DNA from: Adlercreutzia equolifaciens
Lineage (GTDB): Bacteria > Actinomycetota > Coriobacteriia > Coriobacteriales > Eggerthellaceae
NCBI RefSeq assembly: GCF_029076695.1
Contig: NZ_JARFIK010000002.1
Location: forward strand, 186,001-250,000
DNA: 64,000 nucleotides
Direction: 5' to 3'
Shown: positions 58,854 to 64,000 of the stretch, piece after piece
Position numbering within the stretch: the first letter of the stretch is position 1
Layout of the letters: every line of letters starts with the position of its first letter
Made by a program: the position numbers and the translations under genes
The notes under the pieces: generated by a model
The model's database searches: none
What the model saw: only the letters and a program-made list of their open reading frames with translations
What the model was told of the DNA's origin: nothing

Positions 58854-59099
58854 GAAGACTTTCGATGAAGCAGATGGTCTTGCAGAACCCTGATCCCCTG
58901 CAAGGCCTCCTGCGTGCAAGATGGAGCAGGCCGCCTCGTGGAACCCCCTGATTACCCACGAGGCACCTGCCTCCCGTAGAGCTGAGCAGAGAGCGGTGGG
59001 CTGCCTGGCATAGGACGGGCTCTGGATTTTCAGAGGGTCGCGTCGCTGCCGAGCCGGCCAGTGGCTGAGCGATTGTCGGCGGTTATGCTCCGAGCTTTT
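58854..59099 (+). other. Non-coding 3' spacer after the giant gene
   Basis: This 246-base spacer has no credible gene. Two small hairpins are visible: 7-bp arms CTTGCAG/CTGCAAG at 58879-58885 and 58898-58904, and 8-bp arms CCTCGTGG/CCACGAGG at 58934-58941 and 58956-58963. Neither is followed by a T-run, so they may act as 3'-end structures but not as terminators. Confidence 0.4.
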
Positions 59100-59140
59100 G
59101 GCGCCGCGCCCTTTCCCGGGCGCGGCGCCGTTCTTTTCTC
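59100..59140 (+). terminator. Intrinsic terminator between the giant gene and rsmI
   Basis: A perfect 12-bp GC-only stem (GGCGCCGCGCCC at 59100-59111 with its complement at 59118-59129) and a 6-base TTTCCC loop are followed by GTTCTTTTCTC. It would end transcription of the giant gene about 250 bases after its stop and insulate rsmI. Confidence 0.85.
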
Positions 59141-59141
59141 G

Positions 59142-59150
59142 TGCTAAAAT
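59142..59150 (+). promoter_or_regulatory. Extended -10 promoter for a leaderless rsmI mRNA
   Basis: TGCTAAAAT fits an extended -10 element (TGn plus TAnnnT). The ATG of rsmI begins seven bases after it, so the start of transcription would fall on or beside the A of the ATG. No Shine-Dalgarno sequence exists upstream. A -35 hexamer is not recognisable because that region is the terminator stem. Confidence 0.6.
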
Positions 59151-59157
59151 CTCGCCC

Positions 59158-60033
59158 ATGACATCTTCAGGAAAACTCATCGTTGTTCCTACCCCCATCG
59201 GCAACCTGGGGGATATGACGTTGCGCTCGCTGGAGGCGCTGCGCGGCGCCGACGTTGTGTGTGCGGAGGACACGCGGGTGACGGGCAAGTTGCTGGCGCA
59301 TTTCGGCATCGAGAAGCGTCTTGAACGGCTTGACGAGGCCCTGATCGGCTCCCGCGCCGCCGGGATCATCGAGCGCGTAGCTGCCGGCGAGGTGATTGCC
59401 TACTGCTCCGATGCCGGCATGCCCGGCGTCTCCGACCCGGGCCTGCGCCTGGTGGCGGCGGCCCACGAGGTGGACGTGCCCGTGGAAGTGCTGCCTGGCG
59501 CCTCGGCCGCAGCCACGGCCTATGTGGCCTCGGGCACGGTGAATCCGCGGTTCTACTTCGGCGGCTTCTTTCCGCGCAAAGCGGCCGAGCAGCGCGCGGT
59601 GCTGGAGGGCCTGCGCGGGCTTGACGCGGCGCTGGTGTTCTACGAGAGCCCTAATCGGCTCGTGGGAGCGCTGGCCGCGGTGGCCCAGGTGCTGCCGTTG
59701 CGCTCGGTGGCCGTCTGCCGCGAGCTGACGAAGTTGCACGAGGAAGTGGCGTGGGGCACCGCGGCCGAGCTGGCGGAGGTGTTTGCGGCGCGCGCCGAGG
59801 AACCCGGAGGCATTCGCGGCGAGATTGCGCTGGTCATCGACGGGCCCAATGCGGACGAGGCGGCCGCTGATGCCGCAGGGGCCGCGGCGGGGGCCGAGGC
59901 GCTGGCGGCTACGCTGGCGGCCGAAGGCCTGCGCACGAAGGAGATTGCCAAGCGCCTGGGCGCCGAGTTCGGCATTTCTCGCAACGACGCCTACGATCTG
60001 GCCATGGCCGCGCAGAAGGCCCAGGGCGTCTAG
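59158..60033 (+). CDS. rsmI: 16S rRNA (cytidine-2'-O-)-methyltransferase RsmI
   Basis: 291 residues, the usual size of RsmI, which uses SAM to methylate the 2'-OH of C1402 in 16S rRNA and tunes decoding accuracy. The family signatures of the tetrapyrrole-methylase fold are all present: PTPIGNLGDMTLR (residues 11-23), CAEDTR (35-40), SDAGMPGVSDPG (84-95), PGASAA (113-118), FYESPNRL (161-168) and CRELTKLHEEV (187-197). The C-terminal helix-turn-helix-like part (about 258-288, TKEIAKRLGAEFGISRNDAY) is also typical. An in-frame TTG at 59098 lies inside the terminator stem, so the ATG at 59158 is preferred. The YgjP-like gene begins three bases after its stop, so the two are probably cotranscribed. 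Confidence 0.95.
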   Translation: MTSSGKLIVVPTPIGNLGDMTLRSLEALRGADVVCAEDTRVTGKLLAHFGIEKRLERLDEALIGSRAAGIIERVAAGEVIAYCSDAGMPGVSDPGLRLVAAAHEVDVPVEVLPGASAAATAYVASGTVNPRFYFGGFFPRKAAEQRAVLEGLRGLDAALVFYESPNRLVGALAAVAQVLPLRSVAVCRELTKLHEEVAWGTAAELAEVFAARAEEPGGIRGEIALVIDGPNADEAAADAAGAAAGAEALAATLAAEGLRTKEIAKRLGAEFGISRNDAYDLAMAAQKAQGV

Positions 60034-60036
60034 CTC

Positions 60037-60609
60037 ATGGCTTCGGCAAGAAAAAGCGCATCGCCGGCCGAGTTGGTCTTCATCGACGACTTGGAAATCT
60101 GGCTGACGCGCAAGAGCATCAAGAACATGCATTTACGGGTAAAGCCGCCCGATGGCCGCATCGAAGTGTCGGCACCGCGGCGCTTGCCCCTGGCCACCAT
60201 CCGGGCGTTTGTGCGCGAGAAGCGCGCCTGGATCGAGCGGCAGCAGCAGGAGATTGCCGCCTCGCCGCGCGGGGAGGCGGCCGCTGCCAGTCCCGAGGAA
60301 GTAGCCCAGTGGAAAGCGGTGGTGTCGGCCTGCGTGCCGGTGCTGATTGCTGCCTGGGAGCCCATTATGGGCGTCAAGGCTGGCAAGGTGGCCTATCGCA
60401 ATATGACGAGCCGCTGGGGCAGCTGTCAGCCGGCCACGGGTCGTATCTGCATCAACGTGCGGCTGGCCCTGTATCCGCCAGAATGCCTGGAATACGTGGT
60501 GGTGCACGAGCTGTGCCATCTGCTGGAACGAGGCCACGGCCCGCGCTTCCAGGCGCTCATGACCCATTTCATGCCCGACTGGAAAGAACGCCGCGCAAAG
60601 CTGCGGTAG
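60037..60609 (+). CDS. YgjP/SprT-like zinc metallopeptidase (DUF45 family)
   Basis: 190 residues. The zinc-binding HELCH motif is at residues 157-161 and a likely third ligand is His167 (RGHGPRF). The family hallmark SRWGSC is at 125-130, with the preceding NMT and the following ICINVRLAL strand. The N-terminal beta part (IWLTRKSIKNMHLRV) matches the usual start of DUF45 proteins, which are cytosolic proteins of poorly known substrate. The start is three bases after the rsmI stop and has no clear ribosome site at normal spacing, suggesting translational coupling. An Ala/Glu-rich stretch (residues 73-88) in the middle is a lineage-type insertion. Confidence 0.9.
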   Translation: MASARKSASPAELVFIDDLEIWLTRKSIKNMHLRVKPPDGRIEVSAPRRLPLATIRAFVREKRAWIERQQQEIAASPRGEAAAASPEEVAQWKAVVSACVPVLIAAWEPIMGVKAGKVAYRNMTSRWGSCQPATGRICINVRLALYPPECLEYVVVHELCHLLERGHGPRFQALMTHFMPDWKERRAKLR

Positions 60610-60905
60610 AGAGGCCATAGGGCGCGGCGCTATCGACTCGCGCGACGCTGCAGGCGATGCCGCCCCGATCACAGCCCGCTGACCAAGCTCAAGTGGTGGG
60701 GGCACGAGGCGCTGAACGGGGTCGAGGCGTGGGGTGGAGGCGCTGGTCGGGATGCGAGGCGCTTCGGATGCAGCGCCCTAGAGTCGCGGATCGCTGCAGG
60801 AGCGAGCATTGATCCAGCGCGTGGTGCTGTGCCAGCAAGACGCTGCGGGTGACGGGACTGTGATCGCGACGTGCTGGATGAACCCCCGACGTCGGGGCGG
60901 GAAGA

Positions 60906-60983
60906 GCTGCAAAATTGCGGTTTTGTATTTTTCGGCGCCCTTGGGACGAAAATCCGTTGCAAACATGCGATTTTGCACCGCGC
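60906..60983 (+). repeat. Dispersed repeat copy 1 (TIR-like ends)
   Basis: 78 bases beginning GCTGCAAAAT and closing ATTTTGCACC, so its own ends are an imperfect inverted repeat (TGCAAAAT/ATTTTGCA). It matches copy 2 at 61077-61154 in inverse orientation over its full length: shared words are GCTGCAAAAT, CGGTTTTG, CGAAAA, CGTTGC and CGATTTTGCACC. Confidence 0.7.
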
Positions 60984-61076
60984 CAAAGCCCGATTTACGG
61001 GACCTGAGCGTCCGGCGATATTATTCATCTGGGAAAACGCTGCGGTTCGGCTGGCTTGGCACGCATTTCGGGCATC

Positions 61077-61154
61077 GCAGTGGTGCAAAATCGAGCTTTA
61101 GCAACGAATTTTTTCGCTCCAGGGTTCAGAAATTGCAAAACCGTCATTTTGCAG
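61077..61154 (-). repeat. Dispersed repeat copy 2, inverse of copy 1
   Basis: On the minus strand it reads GCTGCAAAATGACGGTTTTG and so on to CGATTTTGCACC, aligning with copy 1 with a few small gaps, roughly three quarters identical by eye. The two copies face each other over a 93-base spacer. This looks like a small non-autonomous mobile or REP-type element, or the remains of a long hairpin. Confidence 0.7.
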
Positions 61155-61170
61155 CGGGGTTGGGAGGCGC

Positions 61171-61269
61171 GGTTCTTGTTGCGAGATTCTTGCCGCATGG
61201 TTCTTGCCACGAAATTCCTGCCGCGAGATTCCTGCGGCGTGGTTCTTGTTGCGGGGCATCCTGTTGCGG
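61171..61269 (+). repeat. 14-bp tandem repeat, seven units
   Basis: Six consecutive 14-base units (starting 61171, 61185, 61199, 61213, 61227, 61241) and one 15-base unit at 61255. The consensus is about GRTTCTTGCCGCGA (examples GGTTCTTGTTGCGA, GATTCTTGCCGCAT, AATTCCTGCCGCGA). The unit is not a multiple of three, consistent with non-coding DNA. No spacers, so not CRISPR. Confidence 0.85.
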
Positions 61270-61441
61270 GGCGCCCGCAACTGGTGAGCGCCCACGGGGC
61301 ACCTGAAACGCGTGCGGTCCTAGCAGCGCTCGCGATGCTGTTCTGTGCGGAGGTGCGATCGTGTTTTGGAGGCGCTGCTCTTGAGGGGCGCGCCTTCCCG
61401 TAGTTCCCGTGTTTCTTGGCTGCCTGTGGGCGAGGCTCGTT

Positions 61442-61447
61442 TAGGAT
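61442..61447 (+). promoter_or_regulatory. Weak candidate -10 box for the YycJ-like gene
   Basis: TAGGAT lies 28 bases before the GTG start. The best -35-like word upstream (TTGGCT, 61416-61421) is 20 bases away, longer than ideal. Offered as a possibility only. Confidence 0.25.
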
Positions 61448-61462
61448 GGAAGCGAAAACTGC

Positions 61463-61470
61463 GAAGGAGG
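61463..61470 (+). promoter_or_regulatory. Shine-Dalgarno deciding the start of the YycJ-like gene
   Basis: GAAGGAGG ends five bases before GTG at 61476, which is ideal spacing. It favours that GTG over the in-frame TTG at 61416 and ATG at 61446, neither of which has such a site. Confidence 0.85.
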
Positions 61471-61475
61471 AAAAT

Positions 61476-62372
61476 GTGATCAAGCTGCATGTGCTGGCCA
61501 GTGGGAGCGGCGGAAACGCTGCCATTGTGGAGAATGGACGCACCGGCGAGGGCGTGCTCATTGACTGCGGCATTTGCAAACGCGATTTCTTCGAGCGTAC
61601 GGGGGAGGCCGGCTTCGATGCGGTTAGGCTGCGCGCGGTGTTCATCACCCATGATCATAGCGATCACACCAAGGGCTTGGGCGTAGTACTGCGCGGCTTG
61701 GCGAAGGCGGGATGCGTCCCCAAGGTGTTCGCGAGCCGCGCGGTGTACGACGCCTCCCGTCCCGTGCGCGATGCGGCGGAAAGCGTAGGCGCTCCCGTGG
61801 CTCACTTCGTCGGTGGTGACGTGCTCTCTGTGGCGGGATTGGCGGTGTGCCCTTTCCGTACCTCCCATGATGCGGCGGAGTCGTTCGGGTTTCGCTTCGA
61901 TGAGGAGGTGGCCGAACCCACCGCCGTGGTCGCGCCGGGGGAGACAGCGGCGCGGGCCGCCGCGGCAGACAACGCGCGGTCTCATGAGGAGCTTGACTCC
62001 CTCGGCTTCATGACCGACACGGGCATGGTGACTGACGCGGCGTGGGAGGCGCTGGCCGGGGTGCGCCTTCTGGCGCTCGAATGCAACCACGATAGCCGCA
62101 TGCTGGAGACAGGCCCGTATCCCTACGTCATCAAGCAGCGCATCGCCTCGAACGTGGGCCATTTGTCCAACGATCAGTCCCGTGAGGCCCTGGCGCGCTT
62201 GGCCCACGATGGCCTGCGCCATGCCGTGGCTATGCACGTGTCCCAGGAGAACAACACCTACCGCTTGCCGCGCGAAACCTTCGAGGCCGCTCTCGCTGAC
62301 GAGGACGGCGCGCGCCGCTTCGCCACGGAGGTGTCGGTGGCCTACCAAAGCCGTCTTGTCAGCATCGGCTAG
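61476..62372 (+). CDS. YycJ/WalJ-like metallo-beta-lactamase-fold hydrolase
   Basis: 298 residues from the GTG chosen by its ribosome site; the resulting start MIKLHVLASGSGGNA is characteristic of this family. The metal-binding THDHSDH is at residues 58-64, with further ligand candidates His131 (TSHDA), Asp181 (MTDTG) and His229 (VGHLS). The HVSQENNTY block near the C-terminus is also typical. YycJ-type proteins are cytosolic metal-dependent phosphodiesterases or nucleases, linked in Firmicutes to cell-wall stress signalling and DNA repair; the substrate here is unknown. An Ala/Glu-rich insertion of about 30 residues (146-176) precedes the FMTDTG strand. The LysR-type gene starts ten bases downstream, so the two likely form an operon. 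Confidence 0.88.
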   Translation: MIKLHVLASGSGGNAAIVENGRTGEGVLIDCGICKRDFFERTGEAGFDAVRLRAVFITHDHSDHTKGLGVVLRGLAKAGCVPKVFASRAVYDASRPVRDAAESVGAPVAHFVGGDVLSVAGLAVCPFRTSHDAAESFGFRFDEEVAEPTAVVAPGETAARAAAADNARSHEELDSLGFMTDTGMVTDAAWEALAGVRLLALECNHDSRMLETGPYPYVIKQRIASNVGHLSNDQSREALARLAHDGLRHAVAMHVSQENNTYRLPRETFEAALADEDGARRFATEVSVAYQSRLVSIG

Positions 62373-62382
62373 GGGACAATCT

Positions 62383-63270
62383 ATGGAAATTCGCTTGCTG
62401 CAGTCGTTTCTTGCCATCGCCGAAGAGGGGTCCATCACCCGGGCCGCCGAGCTGCTTCATATCACGCAGCCGGCACTCTCGCGCCAGCTGGTAACCCTTG
62501 AGAACGAGTTGGGCTGCGCGTTGTTCCGCCGAGGAAAGAAGCGCATGGAGCTGACGGACGAGGGGCTGCTGCTGCAGCGTCGCGCGGTGGAAATTGTGAG
62601 CCTCGTGTCGCTGACGGAAGAGGAGCTTGCCGGGCACGGCGCCGAGCTGGACGGGCATATTTCCATCGGTTCGGGAGAGCTGGCCAGCACGAGCCTTGTG
62701 GTTGATTTGGCCGCAGCCTTTGCCGAAGAGCATTCTCTGGTGACCTTCGACCTGTTCACCGGCATCGCCGACCAGGTAACGGGACGGCTGGATCGCGGAT
62801 TGCTCGATTTTGGCCTGCTGCTGGAGCCGGTGGACGTGGCCCGCTACGAGTACCTGCCCATCGACATTCCCGAACGTTGGGTGGCGGCCATGGCGCCGGA
62901 CGACCCGTTGGCCGCGCAGGCTTCGGTACGTCCTACCGACCTTGAGGGCCGCGTGCTGAGCCTGCCGTACCGCGCGGGTGTGAAGAGCCTGATAGGAAAC
63001 TGGTTGGGCGAATCGTTGGAAAAGGTGACGCCGCGCTTCACCGTAAACTTGGGTGGAAGCGCGGCGCCGCTGGTGGAGGGAGGCCATGTCGTGTTGCTGT
63101 GCGTGGAAGGCAGCGTGGCCCATTGGGATCCGACCCGCTTCGCTGTGGTGCCGCTTGAGCCGGCCGTTGAAAGCTCCACGGTGCTGGCCTGGAAGCGCGG
63201 TTTGCGCCACACGGCGGCGGTCCAGGCTTTCGTGGAATTCGCTACCGAGCGACTGCGGAGCGTCGGCTAG
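62383..63270 (+). CDS. LysR-type transcriptional regulator
   Basis: 295 residues, normal for the family. The N-terminal winged helix-turn-helix is clear: FLAIAEEGSITRAAELLHIT, then QPALSRQLVTLENELG and LFRRGKKRMELTDEG (residues 10-61). The rest is the periplasmic-binding-protein-like effector domain, starting HISIGSGE near residue 92. The start codon has AGGGGA overlapping the previous stop as ribosome site. Target genes and inducer cannot be told; candidates are its own operon or the convergent MATE transporter. Its stop shares the CTAG tetramer with the stop of that transporter. Confidence 0.93.
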   Translation: MEIRLLQSFLAIAEEGSITRAAELLHITQPALSRQLVTLENELGCALFRRGKKRMELTDEGLLLQRRAVEIVSLVSLTEEELAGHGAELDGHISIGSGELASTSLVVDLAAAFAEEHSLVTFDLFTGIADQVTGRLDRGLLDFGLLLEPVDVARYEYLPIDIPERWVAAMAPDDPLAAQASVRPTDLEGRVLSLPYRAGVKSLIGNWLGESLEKVTPRFTVNLGGSAAPLVEGGHVVLLCVEGSVAHWDPTRFAVVPLEPAVESSTVLAWKRGLRHTAAVQAFVEFATERLRSVG

Positions 63271-64000
63271 GAAGAAGCCATGGATATCGGCTGCGTCTCA
63301 GCCGTGAATTCCTGAGAGGTGAGGTTGCTGCTACATGGTGGTTGCGCGGCTGTGGGGGAGTGGTTCGAGAGGGTTTTTTCGCCGCGCGGAGTATCCTCGA
63401 TAACCTTGCGGCTTTCCCAGGCGTGGGACCTCCAGCGCAGCCCGAAGGCAACGGAGCGGGCAAGCCAGTCGGCGCCCATGCCCAGCCACACGCCGTAGAT
63501 GCCCCAGCTGGCCACCACGCCTAACAGATAGGCGGTGCCCAGGCGGCAGATGATAAGCGAGGCGATGCCCACCACCATGGTGAAGGTCACGTCCCCCGCG
63601 GCGCGCAGGGCATTGGCCAGGTTGAACGACGCCGGATGAAGCGCGATGGCCATAAGATTGTGGGTGACAATGAGCACGCAGGACAGCGACCAGGTGGCGT
63701 CGGTCACCGCAAAGAGCGGCCTCAATGCCGGCAGCAGAGCAATTTCCCCCAGGCCCAAGACGGCGGTGGCTACGAAGGAAGCCCTCATCACCTGGCGTAC
63801 GCCGAAGCGAGCCCCCGCGGTATCGCCAGCACCCAGGTACTGGCCGGCTACGGTGATGACGGCCAGGTTGTTTGCGGTGACCACCAGCACGGCCAGCTTC
63901 TCGATGGAGTCCGCCACGCCGTTCGCGGCCATCTGGGTGGTGCCGAACAGCGCAACGATGGCCACGACCACCACTTTGCCGAAGGCGAAAGTGCCGTTTT
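63267..64000 (-). CDS. MATE-family efflux transporter, C-terminal part (cut by window edge)
   Basis: The frame is open to the right edge on the minus strand, so the N-terminal half is missing; about 244 residues are visible. Features of the second MATE half: several hydrophobic helices, FGTTQMAANGVADSIEKLAV, VAGQYLGAGDTAGAR, ANALRAAGDVTFTMVVG and the final GVWLGMGADWLARS..FGLRWRS. MATE proteins export cationic drugs and metabolites using Na+ or H+ gradients. A 45-residue hydrophilic tail after RWRS is longer than usual. It converges on the LysR-type gene with overlapping stops. Confidence 0.88.
   Translation of the reverse strand, partial: NGTFAFGKVVVVAIVALFGTTQMAANGVADSIEKLAVLVVTANNLAVITVAGQYLGAGDTAGARFGVRQVMRASFVATAVLGLGEIALLPALRPLFAVTDATWSLSCVLIVTHNLMAIALHPASFNLANALRAAGDVTFTMVVGIASLIICRLGTAYLLGVVASWGIYGVWLGMGADWLARSVAFGLRWRSHAWESRKVIEDTPRGEKTLSNHSPTAAQPPCSSNLTSQEFTAETQPISMASS

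Larger units (their letters stand above)
54723..56267 (+). repeat. SdrD_B module D5 with nested PASTA domain
   Basis: Core ASLMGSVWYDEDYDGVMND, VVLEQRYFVPEYY, WVLNENFNGNG. A complete PASTA-like domain and a long acidic stretch are then inserted before YRFNDLPAYVLV, YLAGYSVRVLND and ASRYHVDAPG. It ends with the A-preceding linker GDAGLVLQRP. The insertions account for its 515-residue length. Confidence 0.8.
60610..61475. other. Gene-free stretch with repeats
   Basis: About 866 bases without a credible coding region: the short frames here overlap on both strands, match no family and cross the repeats. It holds a 14-bp palindrome (60884-60897, CCCCGACGTCGGGG), a diverged inverted repeat pair (60906-60983 and 61077-61154), and a 14-bp tandem repeat (61171-61269). 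The first 270 bases contain scattered GAGGCGCT-like words that may be degraded sequence of unknown origin. Confidence 0.6.

Noticed and set aside
58865-58951. 28-codon frame starting ATG just after the giant gene
   Set aside because: Very short, poorly spaced ribosome site, no membrane or motif features; it overlaps the hairpin region and is likely chance.
58934-58963. 8-bp hairpin as terminator of the giant gene
   Set aside because: No T-run follows it; the 12-bp stem at 59100-59129 with its T-tract is a far better terminator.
59098-59157. Upstream TTG start for rsmI
   Set aside because: It would place the N-terminus inside the terminator stem; the conserved family start matches the ATG at 59158.
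51501-59369. Antisense open frame of 2,622 codons crossing the giant gene end, terminator and rsmI
   Set aside because: It runs antisense through the terminator and the conserved rsmI start, with no recognisable domain.
61171-61269. CRISPR array
   Set aside because: Units are contiguous 14-mers with no spacers, and there are no cas genes.
60669-61306. Frames of 66-165 codons on both strands in the spacer before the YycJ-like gene
   Set aside because: They overlap each other, run through the inverted repeats and 14-bp repeats, and show no family similarity.
61416-61448. TTG at 61416 or ATG at 61446 as start of the YycJ-like gene
   Set aside because: Neither has a ribosome site, while the GTG at 61476 has GAAGGAGG at ideal spacing and gives the family's usual N-terminus.

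Overview
The window comes from a high-GC Gram-positive bacterium, most likely a Coriobacteriia/Eggerthellaceae-type actinobacterium. This is an inference from strong G/C preference at third codon positions, an LPxTG-type wall-anchored protein, an apparently leaderless start at rsmI and the housekeeping genes; no rRNA or tRNA is present to settle it.

About 92% of the window (bases 3-58853, + strand) is one uninterrupted reading frame of 19,616 codons that is already open at the left edge, so the true gene is longer still. It encodes a giant, acidic, repeat-built surface protein ending in LPQTG, a hydrophobic helix and an RRSRE tail, the classic sortase signal. From N to C the visible part is: an unassigned segment (3-2027); about 14 tandem copies of an unrecognised ~250-500 residue module (2028-15638); four PASTA-like repeats (15639-16676); a long mosaic of beta-rich, DUF11-like segments with Cys/His and Tyr-rich patches and acidic linkers (16677-33635); three SdrD_B-like modules, a DUF11 domain and a helical spacer (33636-37172); and a hierarchical array of SdrD_B-like modules (37173-58742). 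In that last array, modules occur in four distinguishable phases, A-B-C-D, repeated five times with a period near 4 kb. The fourth turn has lost a module through an apparent B/C fusion, and the array ends in two atypical modules.

A short gap follows with a strong intrinsic terminator, then a compact set of chromosomal genes: rsmI (16S rRNA 2'-O-ribose methyltransferase) with a promoter immediately against its ATG, a YgjP/SprT-like zinc metallopeptidase three bases downstream, an ~866-base gene-free stretch carrying a diverged inverted repeat pair and a 14-bp tandem repeat, a YycJ-like metallo-beta-lactamase-fold hydrolase with a LysR-type regulator behind it, and convergently the 3' part of a MATE-family efflux transporter cut by the right edge. 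No sortase gene lies in the window. The noteworthy system is the giant protein and its nested repeat architecture; the downstream genes look like ordinary neighbours.
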